Part shown: positions 55,037 through 64,000 of the stretch, one piece after another
How the letters are laid out: every line of letters begins with the position of its first letter
Numbering within the stretch: the stretch's first letter is position 1
Source of the DNA: an uncultured Pseudomonadota bacterium
GTDB taxonomy: Bacteria; Pseudomonadota; Gammaproteobacteria; Steroidobacterales; Steroidobacteraceae
DNA: 64,000 bases
Direction of reading: 5' to 3'
Assembly (NCBI GenBank): GCA_903862885.1
Contig: CAIOZU010000053.1
Span: forward strand, 1-64,000
The notes under the pieces: model-generated
What the model was told of the DNA's origin: nothing
The model's database searches: none
The model's input: the letters and a program-made list of their open reading frames with translations, nothing else
Made by a program: the position numbers and the translations under genes

Positions 55037-55789
55037 ATGCAAAAGATTCTGGTGGGAATTAAACGAGTCGTCGATTACAACGTGCGCGTTCGGGTGAAGC
55101 CCGATGGCTCCGGTGTGGTCACTGATGGCGTCAAAATGAGCGTCAATCCCTTTGATGAGATTGCGCTCGAAGAAGCGCTTCGCATCCGCGAACGGGGTGA
55201 ACCGGTGGAGATCGTGGCGGTGAGTATCGGCCCGGATGACGCCCAGCAACAACTGCGTACCGCGCTCGCCATGGGCGCGGATCGCGCCATCTTGATTAAG
55301 ACCGATCAGATGATTGAGCCGCTGGCAGCGGCCAAGCTGATGCTTGAAATCATCAAGAAGGAAAATCCAGAGTTAGTCATTGTCGGCAAGCAAGCCATCG
55401 ATGATGACAGCGCGCAAACCGGTCCAATGATCGCGGCGCTGTGGGGACGACCACAGGCGACCTTCTGTTCCAAGCTCGATCTGAAAGGCAACACCGCCGT
55501 CATTCTGCGTGAAGTCGACGCGGGTCTTGAGACCATCGAGATTGACCTGCCGGCGGTGATCAGTGCGGATCTTCGTCTTAATGAGCCGCGCTATGTCAAG
55601 TTACCTGACATCATGAAAGCAAAGAAAAAGCCGCTCGATGTGATCGAGATCGCCAGCCTTGGGATCGATACGACGCCTGGATTGAAAACACTGCTGACGG
55701 AACCCCCGAAACCCCGCGCTAAGGGCGTCATGGTCAAGGATGTCGCTGAACTGGTTGATGCGCTGAAGAAGAGAGGATTGGTGTCATGA
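55037..55789 (+). CDS. etfB: Electron transfer flavoprotein beta subunit
   Basis: 250 aa. MQKILVGIKRVVDYNVRVRVK at the start, GVKMSVNPFDEIALEEALR, and the signature VGKQAIDDDSAQTGPMIAALW. It binds AMP and forms with EtfA the dimer that takes electrons from acyl-CoA dehydrogenases to ETF:ubiquinone oxidoreductase. GGAGCGGGTAAGC precedes the ATG. Overlaps etfA by 4 nt. Confidence 0.96.
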   Translation: MQKILVGIKRVVDYNVRVRVKPDGSGVVTDGVKMSVNPFDEIALEEALRIRERGEPVEIVAVSIGPDDAQQQLRTALAMGADRAILIKTDQMIEPLAAAKLMLEIIKKENPELVIVGKQAIDDDSAQTGPMIAALWGRPQATFCSKLDLKGNTAVILREVDAGLETIEIDLPAVISADLRLNEPRYVKLPDIMKAKKKPLDVIEIASLGIDTTPGLKTLLTEPPKPRAKGVMVKDVAELVDALKKRGLVS

Positions 55790-56742
55790 GTAAAGTACTC
55801 GTCATTGGCGAACATGATGGACACAAACTGTCGCAAGCGACCGCACGGTGCGTCAGCTGCGCTACGCAGATTCCAGGTGCTGAGATCACGGTGGCCGTAT
55901 TTGCCGCCGATCCGACCGCGGTAGCCGCACAAGCGGCCACGTTAACCGGCGTCACCCACGTGCTCACCATCAGTGGAGCCCACCATGCCCACCCGATGGG
56001 CGCCGTGTTGGCCCCCCATGTGGTGTCCTTGGCCAAGGGCTATACCCACGTGTTCGGAGCATCCACCACCTTCGGCAAGGACTTGATGCCGCGCGTGGCT
56101 GCCTTATTGAACGTCCCGCAGATATCGGATGCGATGTCGGTGGAAGGCGCTTACACCTTTAAACGCCCGATCTACGCAGGCAATGCGATTGTAACGCTCG
56201 AAGCCCCGGCGGATAAGATCTTAGTCGCCACCGTGCGCACGGCGTCCTTTGAGCCTGCGGCCAGCACCGGCAGCGCCACCATCACCGCTGCCGCGGTGAG
56301 TGTGGAGATGCCAACGCACACGCGTTTTGTGTCCGTTCAGGCCGCCTCCTCTGATCGACCGGATCTCGCCTCGGCCGCCAAGGTGGTCTCCGGTGGTCGC
56401 GCACTCGGTAGCAAAGAGAACTTCGAGTTGATCTTTAAGATCGCAGAAAAGTTAGGCGGCGCCGTGGGCGCCTCGCGTGCGGCGGTCGACGCCGGCTATG
56501 CACCGAATGAACTGCAGGTAGGCCAGACGGGCAAGATCATTGCGCCGCAGCTGTACATGGCCGTCGGTATCTCCGGCGCCATTCAGCACTTGACTGGCAT
56601 TAAGGACGCAAAAACCATTGTGGCGATCAATAAAGACGGCGAAGCGCCTATTTTCGAAGTCGCCGACTTTGGGCTAGTGGGCGACTTATTTGAGATCTTG
56701 CCGCAACTAGAAGCCGCGCTCAGTCAGTCAGGCGCAAAGTAA
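55786..56742 (+). CDS. etfA: Electron transfer flavoprotein alpha subunit
   Basis: 318 aa. The C-terminal FAD-binding domain contains GRALGSKENF, QVGQTGKIIAPQLYMAVGISGAIQHL and AINKDGEAPIFEVADFGLVGD, diagnostic for EtfA. It works with EtfB downstream of beta-oxidation, linking it to the thiolase/dehydrogenase genes at 16.9-20.2 kb. A strong intrinsic terminator follows. Confidence 0.97.
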   Translation: MSKVLVIGEHDGHKLSQATARCVSCATQIPGAEITVAVFAADPTAVAAQAATLTGVTHVLTISGAHHAHPMGAVLAPHVVSLAKGYTHVFGASTTFGKDLMPRVAALLNVPQISDAMSVEGAYTFKRPIYAGNAIVTLEAPADKILVATVRTASFEPAASTGSATITAAAVSVEMPTHTRFVSVQAASSDRPDLASAAKVVSGGRALGSKENFELIFKIAEKLGGAVGASRAAVDAGYAPNELQVGQTGKIIAPQLYMAVGISGAIQHLTGIKDAKTIVAINKDGEAPIFEVADFGLVGDLFEILPQLEAALSQSGAK

Positions 56743-56755
56743 CGCGTCGAAGGCA

Positions 56756-56785
56756 GTGGGCACCGAGTGGTGCCCACATCTTTTT
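56756..56785 (+). terminator. Intrinsic terminator of etfBA
   Basis: GTGGGCACC (56756-56764) pairs with GGTGCCCAC (56769-56777) around loop GAGT, followed by ATCTTTTT. A textbook rho-independent terminator. Confidence 0.92.
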
Positions 56786-56906
56786 AGCCCGACAGTGCAC
56801 CGATCGACGATCGATCGACGCCCAAAAATATTTATCCCGGTCATGCATGACAGCTCACTGCTTCATATTTATTAAGTTAATGAGTGGCTGCAGCGCATCA
56901 GGTTAA

Positions 56907-56945
56907 GGCGACCTCAGGGCGACCTCAGGGCAACCTCAGGGCAAC
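56907..56945. repeat. 11-bp tandem repeat over the M61 gene end
   Basis: GGCGACCTCAG, GGCGACCTCAG and GGCAACCTCAG follow each other, with a fourth partial unit GGCAACG. The array includes the peptidase stop codon (56936-56938), so copy number changes would alter the C-terminus or the stop. Confidence 0.8.
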
Positions 56946-58873
56946 GCCATCAGAATGTCATCTAAGCGGGCCGGCACGGACTCCACTCGTTTTAAGTGCG
57001 GATAGCGAAGCCCCTCGTAATAAGGCATCAGTACCACGTCAAAATGATCGTCCGAACGCACGATCAGCTCCAGTGGCTGTCGATCCTTCGCCGCCCGTGT
57101 GATGGCGCGGCCAAGCGCCTCCGCGCTATACGCCTCGCGGTTCACCGCGACCACCGTCATGCCCTCGGTCAGCGACGCCTTGAAGGCAGGTGAGCCCCAA
57201 CGCACTTCCTCGAGGAGGCCCGTTTTCTCACCGATGAGACAACCCAAAGAATAACTAAAGCTCGCCATCTTGCGTTCACTGTCGCTGTCTTTTAGATACT
57301 CATTCGGCTCAGCGGTATACACCAACTGGTAACCACCGCGCTCAATTCCGGCGAGAGGTGCTGGCGCTTGCGTACCATCAACGTGCGCTCGCAGGAACGA
57401 CGCCCAATCGTAGGGCTCAATCGCATTCAGCGCTTTGACGACATCAGCGAAGGTGTAGGTCACTGGCACGCTGCTGCCATCACGGATACCAAAAAATGCG
57501 CGCGCAAAATTATCAAGAGAGCGGACGCCCTTTGAGCGCTCACGAATCAATGTATCGACATCTAACCAAATTAACTGCCCCTCTGAGTAGTAGTCCTCAA
57601 AGCGCTGATAGTCGACCCAAGATAAAGGACGACGCGGATTTATAATTTCATCATTGGTGGTGTCTTGCAGAGAACGCCACTGACGTCCCGCCTCGTAATC
57701 AAAGTACGCCGCGGTAAGGGCAAGCGCATCTCGCGCCTGCTCTGCACTCCAAAGACCCGAGCGCGCAGCCAGCACCCGACCCCAATACTGGGTCTGCCCC
57801 TCGTACACCCACAGCAAGCTGTTTTGCATGGGTACTGAGTAATTCGCTGTCCAAAGGTCGGCTGGCCGACGAAATTTTCCGTTCCATGAGTGGGTAAACT
57901 CGTGCGGCAGCAAATCGCGACTGTCTGCATTTTTTTCCCAGTCGGTGAAATAGGACGCGCTGACCCCATCCTCGCTAGACTGATGATGCTCCAGGCCTTG
58001 TTCATGAATAGAATCACTGAGCGTCATCAAAAAGTCGTAGTGCGCATAGTGGTGTGAGCCATACAACCGATACGCCTGCTGCACCAGCGCCTTGTGAGCA
58101 TCGATGTACTCGGGTTTACTCACTAGATCCTGCTCATGATCAGCAAACAGATCTAAGTAAACTGGCGCAATCCCCTGTGGATCGAGATCGATGCGTCGCG
58201 TGTGCAAACCCGCGTACAAGGGACTGTCGATCAAGGTTTCAAAAGACGTTCGCTTGAACTGAGTGGTCGCACCATTTACCCCAGCGCTCTCTAATGCGGT
58301 GCCCCACTGCCAACCCGTCGGCAAACTGACCCGCACATCGACAGGAATCTGTCGGGTGTAATAACCCGCTGGATACAAGGCCAGCGCGTTCCATTCAAGC
58401 TCAACAATTTCGCGACTGATCTCTTGCGAACCCACCTTCTCACTGGTCGGCGATAAATAGTCGAAATCGACCTCAACGGTCGACACAGCCGACGTCATCG
58501 GTACATGAAAAGCGTACACATCCAGCGGATCTCGCGTCCAACTCACGGGCGTACCGTTGACCTTAAATCGAAAACCCGCGACACGATCAATCGGCCCTTC
58601 AGGAGAATGCGTGCCCGGCAGCCACTTCGGATACAAAAGAGCGGCACCACGACTTAGCCCAGTAAGCACTTCGTGCACATGCACAATGCGCCTTTGCACA
58701 TCGCTGGCATCGACCATCAAGGTCATCACACCCGGGTACGCTCGATCCTGCGGGGTGAGTAACGGAGCGGCTACCCCGGAGGCTAAAGGCCCAGGACTTG
58801 CCCCGGCCATCGTTCCCATCAGTGTGGCCCATACCGCCGCCAGCCGTCCCATCATCCGTATTCTGTTGCGCAC
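56936..58873 (-). CDS. M61-family aminopeptidase with PDZ domain
   Basis: 645 aa. An N-terminal signal peptide (~residues 1-25) predicts export. The N-terminal beta domain (~40-250) is followed by a thermolysin-like catalytic part with zinc motif H324-E-F-T-H328 in LLPHEFTHSWNGKFRRP and the third ligand E358 in LWVYEGQTQYWG. The C-terminal PDZ covers ~540-620 (EEVRWGSPAFKASLTEGMTVVAVN). Such glycyl-aminopeptidase-like enzymes act in the periplasm. The start is GTG, with GAGGA 7 nt upstream. The stop lies in a short tandem repeat. Confidence 0.92.
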   Translation of the reverse strand: MRNRIRMMGRLAAVWATLMGTMAGASPGPLASGVAAPLLTPQDRAYPGVMTLMVDASDVQRRIVHVHEVLTGLSRGAALLYPKWLPGTHSPEGPIDRVAGFRFKVNGTPVSWTRDPLDVYAFHVPMTSAVSTVEVDFDYLSPTSEKVGSQEISREIVELEWNALALYPAGYYTRQIPVDVRVSLPTGWQWGTALESAGVNGATTQFKRTSFETLIDSPLYAGLHTRRIDLDPQGIAPVYLDLFADHEQDLVSKPEYIDAHKALVQQAYRLYGSHHYAHYDFLMTLSDSIHEQGLEHHQSSEDGVSASYFTDWEKNADSRDLLPHEFTHSWNGKFRRPADLWTANYSVPMQNSLLWVYEGQTQYWGRVLAARSGLWSAEQARDALALTAAYFDYEAGRQWRSLQDTTNDEIINPRRPLSWVDYQRFEDYYSEGQLIWLDVDTLIRERSKGVRSLDNFARAFFGIRDGSSVPVTYTFADVVKALNAIEPYDWASFLRAHVDGTQAPAPLAGIERGGYQLVYTAEPNEYLKDSDSERKMASFSYSLGCLIGEKTGLLEEVRWGSPAFKASLTEGMTVVAVNREAYSAEALGRAITRAAKDRQPLELIVRSDDHFDVVLMPYYEGLRYPHLKRVESVPARLDDILMALP

Positions 58874-58902
58874 GCTCAGATCCTCAAAAAATTATTAATA
58901 TA

Positions 58903-58930
58903 AATCTATAACTAATTAATACGTATACAA
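58903..58930 (-). promoter_or_regulatory. Candidate promoter of the M61 peptidase
   Basis: On the minus strand TTGTAT (58930-58925), 16 nt, TAGATT (58908-58903), in a very AT-rich tract 30-60 nt before the GTG start. The AT richness stands out from the surrounding sequence. Confidence 0.35.
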
Positions 58931-59152
58931 AAACTTAAATAACCCTTCGCTCAGACACGGCCCGACCGACGAGCAAGACCGACCAGCTCACTGCGACTTT
59001 TTATAGCACTAACAGCGACAGCATCGCCTCGGTTTTGCCCGCGCCCTCACCGCCGAATCCGCGCGCCACGCCGATCGAGAGGGTCATGGGAAAGCGGTTC
59101 ATGGTGATCATCCTAAAATCGATTTGCGCCGGGATGTTCCCCATGGCCGCAG
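58931..59152. other. Intergenic sequence with a possible 33-codon minus-strand frame
   Basis: A frame at 59102-59001 (minus) starts MNRFPMTLSIGVARGFGGEG and has AGGATG 6 nt upstream. Its length and lack of neighbours in the frame make it either a small protein or a relic (SIGVA recalls the end of GGDEF domains, weakly). Nothing else is recognised. Confidence 0.3.
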
Positions 59153-59461
59153 CTACCACTTGTTGTGTACGGCGCTTTGTGCGCCGCCGGAGTCAGGACC
59201 ACGGACCGCTCTCGCCGCATCCGCCGCGTCTTGTACTGAAGTGGCAGGCGCACGCTCAGTCGTTTGCGCTGCACCGCTCCGGTCATCGACTGCCGTCAAG
59301 GGGGTGGCCGGTTCTTGAGGCGTGACCAAAGAGCGCGTGACGGCGGTAATTGTACCCGCGGCGTGATCAGTCGCGTCTGATGAGTTCTTCTGAGCGCACG
59401 CGCTCAGGCCTTGCAACAGAGCGACTAGCATGACGACTTTTAAACAGGTGCTACTCGACAT
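59153..59461 (-). CDS. Small predicted lipoprotein, unknown
   Basis: 102 aa. The signal sequence ends in a lipobox LQGLSAC, with Cys at about residue 22; residues after Cys (A-Q-K) do not show the Asp inner-membrane retention signal, so the outer membrane is likely. The mature part is Ala/Thr/Asp-rich and low in complexity, with no domain recognised. GAGGAG lies 6 nt before the ATG at 59461, a strong ribosome site. Confidence 0.7.
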   Translation of the reverse strand: MSSSTCLKVVMLVALLQGLSACAQKNSSDATDHAAGTITAVTRSLVTPQEPATPLTAVDDRSGAAQTTERAPATSVQDAADAARAVRGPDSGGAQSAVHNKW

Positions 59462-59592
59462 CGGGGTCTCCTCATACTGCGTATCCATCCTTTTTAAAAG
59501 GCAACCCGCTCGCCCCCGATACGCGATGTTTACAACCGCTGCTGACAGAATAGAGAATGCGGACTTAAGTCAGGCGACGTCGCTTCACTGGT

Positions 59593-59682
59593 TGGCGGAG
59601 AGGGTGAGATTCGAACTCACGAACCCCGTTAAGGGTCTCCGGTTTTCAAGACCGGTGCATTCAACCGCTCTGCCACCTCTCC
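59593..59682 (-). tRNA. tRNA-Ser(TGA)
   Basis: Acceptor GGAGAGG (59682-59676) pairs with CCTCTCC (59603-59597). The anticodon loop CTTGAAA gives anticodon TGA. A long variable arm (GACCCTTAACGGGGTTC region), GTTCGAATC T-loop and encoded CCA are present. 90 nt. It lies just downstream of serS, on the same strand, so enzyme and substrate genes are adjacent. Confidence 0.97.
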
Positions 59683-59741
59683 GAAATCACCGGTGCAACG
59701 GCACCGGCGCACTGTAGCAAAAACCGCACCGAAAAGGCGAC

Positions 59742-62349
<2,608 letters not shown>

Positions 62350-62352
62350 CGC

Positions 62353-62994
62353 CTACGGCGCCTGCCCGATCACATCCACGCCCGGTGGGACGATGAACGT
62401 AAACAGACTGTCCGGCAACACCAGATGGCGCTCCATGTTTTTGAGCTCAATGCGGGTGTGACTGCCGAGCTTATCGACAAACTCCAAACGGGACAGGCTG
62501 TCGCCGGCAAAGCCCATGCGAATTTCCGTAAAATCCGTGTCGCTGTTTTTCGGAATCAGCACACTCCACAGGAGACCGTCCAACGCACCGCCCTCGATGA
62601 CTTTAAAGCCTTCCGTGACGTGCGCTTGCCCGGCTAATAGCATGGCCGGCGTTTGTGACAGCGATTGTTTGATCTGACGCACCGTGACTTGTGACAAATC
62701 CGCATCAAACAACCATAAATGATCGCCATCGCACACGATGAGTTGCTGGGGCGCCCGGTACTCCCATCGAAAGCGCCCCGGTTTTCGAAGCCACAGGGTA
62801 CCGCTTGCACGCTCCGGTTTAGCACCGTCTTTGACGGTGATCTCCTGGACAAAGTCCGCACGCACCGCACTCAACGCGAGCAGGCCCCGATCCACACGGG
62901 ACGCCGCCGCGTTAGGCTCCGCTGACGCCGACGCCATGAGCCACACAACCGCGCAGGCCAAACCGCAAACAACCAAGGTGAAGCGGCGTACCAC
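62353..62994 (-). CDS. lolA: LolA, outer-membrane lipoprotein carrier
   Basis: 213 aa with signal peptide (cleavage near ASASA-EP). The LolA fold is seen in LSAVRADFVQEITVKDG, ASGTLWLRKPGRFRWEY, LWLFDADLSQVTVRQI and the C-terminal LPDSLFTFIVPPGVDVI. It ferries lipoproteins from LolCDE to LolB across the periplasm. The GTG start shares one nucleotide with the ftsK stop. Confidence 0.95.
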   Translation of the reverse strand: MVRRFTLVVCGLACAVVWLMASASAEPNAAASRVDRGLLALSAVRADFVQEITVKDGAKPERASGTLWLRKPGRFRWEYRAPQQLIVCDGDHLWLFDADLSQVTVRQIKQSLSQTPAMLLAGQAHVTEGFKVIEGGALDGLLWSVLIPKNSDTDFTEIRMGFAGDSLSRLEFVDKLGSHTRIELKNMERHLVLPDSLFTFIVPPGVDVIGQAP

Positions 62995-64000
62995 TACTCG
63001 TCACGGGTCGGTGGCAGTAAGACTTCTCGTGAGCCATTCGATTGCAACGGACCCACCAGACCGGCTGCCTCCATGCTCTCCACTAGCCGAGCCGCGCGGT
63101 TGTAACCAATTTTTAGCCGGCGCTGCACACCAGAGACGGAGGCCTTACGGCTCTCGGCAACAATCTGCACTGCTTGGTCATAGAGCAAATCTTGCTCCGC
63201 ATCCGCCCCCTCACCGCTCGCGTCAATGGGATCAAGCCCTGGTATCGGGCCAGTCGGCCCCTCCAGAATCTCTTCAATGTAGTTGGGTTCGCCGCCGCGC
63301 AGCGCATCCACGACGCGATGCACCTCTTGATCAGACACAAAAGCGCCATGTACCCGTGTCGGCACGGAGGTGCCCGGCGGCAAATACAACATATCCCCGT
63401 GACCTAGCAGGGACTCAGCACCGCTTTGATCCAATATGGTGCGCGAATCCACCTTCGCCGACACTTGGAATGCAATGCGTGTGGGAATATTCGCCTTAAT
63501 CAAGCCAGTGATCACGTCGACCGACGGCCGTTGTGTGGCCAAAATTAAATGGATGCCAGAGGCGCGCGCTTTTTGCGCGAGGCGTGCGATTAATTCTTCG
63601 ACTTTCTTCCCCACCACCATCATCAGATCAGCCAACTCGTCGATCACCACGACGATGTGGGGCAACGGCACGCAGTCCGGCACATTACCAGTCGAATCCA
63701 ACAGACTCACATCACCTGACTGCAACTTGCGCTGCAAGATCGGATCCGGAATCGCCTTGCCGGCGCTTCGGGCAGCATCGACTTTGTGATTGTAGCCACC
63801 TAAGTTTCGAACACCTAAGGCCGACATGAGGATGTAGCGACGCTCCATCTCAGCGACACACCAGCGCAGCGCATTCGCCGCTTGTTTCATATCAGTCACG
63901 ACCGGCGTCAGTAAGTGAGGAATACCCTCATAGACTGATAATTCCAGCATCTTAGGGTCAACCATGATCAGACGAACCTGCTCAGCCGTCGCTTTGTAAA
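62994..64000 (-). CDS. ftsK: FtsK DNA translocase, C-terminal part
   Basis: The frame stays open to the window edge ([20 protein letters not shown]), so the gene is incomplete at its 5' side; the ATG at 63965 is internal. Visible parts are the RecA-like motor with Walker [14 protein letters not shown] and [20 protein letters not shown], and the gamma winged helix ([24 protein letters not shown]) that reads KOPS and activates XerD. It moves chromosome termini through the septum. Confidence 0.96.
   Translation of the reverse strand, partial: YKATAEQVRLIMVDPKMLELSVYEGIPHLLTPVVTDMKQAANALRWCVAEMERRYILMSALGVRNLGGYNHKVDAARSAGKAIPDPILQRKLQSGDVSLLDSTGNVPDCVPLPHIVVVIDELADLMMVVGKKVEELIARLAQKARASGIHLILATQRPSVDVITGLIKANIPTRIAFQVSAKVDSRTILDQSGAESLLGHGDMLYLPPGTSVPTRVHGAFVSDQEVHRVVDALRGGEPNYIEEILEGPTGPIPGLDPIDASGEGADAEQDLLYDQAVQIVAESRKASVSGVQRRLKIGYNRAARLVESMEAAGLVGPLQSNGSREVLLPPTRDE

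Noticed and set aside
55013-55252. Minus-strand frame opposite etfB
   Set aside because: Antisense to a conserved core gene with no recognisable product.
59035-59325. 96-codon plus-strand frame opposite the lipoprotein
   Set aside because: The minus-strand lipoprotein has a lipobox and GAGGAG ribosome site; the plus frame has neither signal nor family match.

Overview
The window is a GC-rich chromosomal segment of a gammaproteobacterium. Gene orders that support this are fabD-fabG-acpP-fabF-pabB-pabC-mltG-tmk-holB-pilZ, ftsK-lolA-rarA-serS, a complete System I cytochrome c maturation operon, and type II secretion pseudopilin genes. The insertion of pabB between fabF and pabC and its PIAGT motif look most like Xanthomonadales-type genomes (inference from memory; no search was run). 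Most of the sequence is vertically inherited core genome. There is no prophage, CRISPR array or plasmid module. The only mobile DNA seen is an IS3-family end at the left edge, which has cut a Tat-exported amidase gene.

Layout. 1-600: IS end and amidase remnant. 1.1-5.3 kb: three surface-glycan type genes (GT2-GtrA, PMT-like GT, FkbM methyltransferase). 5.4-7.2 kb: an exported homologue of histidine/phenylalanine ammonia-lyases that lacks the Ala-Ser-Gly triad needed to make the MIO cofactor. 7.3 kb: tRNA-Leu(TAA). 7.5 kb: an SDR dehydrogenase. 8.4-16.4 kb: ccmABCDEFGHI, translationally coupled almost throughout, followed with a 1-nt overlap by an NTP/NDP-exchange-type transporter. 16.4 kb: a VOC protein. 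16.9-20.2 kb: a beta-oxidation pair (bifunctional enoyl-CoA hydratase/3-hydroxyacyl-CoA dehydrogenase and thiolase). 20.5-22.8 kb: hutH-hutC with an AT-rich control region. 22.8-27.2 kb (minus strand): a cysteine hydrolase, a hybrid sensor kinase with Hpt domain, and a REC-EAL response regulator, spaced 26 nt apart. 27.4-30.5 kb: a GreA/B-like factor, an unknown small protein, an EEP nuclease/phosphatase, and a double cNMP-binding rhodanese protein. 30.6-39.3 kb (minus): the fatty-acid, folate, cell-wall and DNA-replication cluster. 39.4-45.1 kb: gspGHIJKLMN. 45.1-51.2 kb (minus): an AddAB-like helicase-nuclease pair. 51.3-54.8 kb (minus): oppBCDF without a binding protein. 55.0-56.7 kb: etfBA. 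56.9-58.9 kb: an M61 peptidase. 59.2 kb: a small lipoprotein. 59.6 kb: tRNA-Ser(TGA). 59.7-64 kb (minus): serS, rarA, lolA and the 3' part of ftsK.

How the genes fit together. Ccm assembles c-type cytochromes in the periplasm. EtfBA and the beta-oxidation pair feed electrons from acyl-CoA oxidation into the respiratory chain. The fab cluster is the opposing fatty-acid synthesis module and carries a clear intrinsic terminator directly after acpP. The Gsp genes give the pseudopilus and inner-membrane platform of a type II system; its C, D, E and F components must lie elsewhere.

The strongest candidate for new biology is the exported MIO-less ammonia-lyase homologue at 5388-7181. Next in interest are the nucleotide-transporter-like gene coupled to ccm, the hydrolase-kinase-EAL operon, and the in-frame 15-bp repeat insertion in GspH. 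Start codons were often moved inward from the longest open frame where a Shine-Dalgarno sequence, gene overlap or family N-terminus supported it; these choices are stated per gene.
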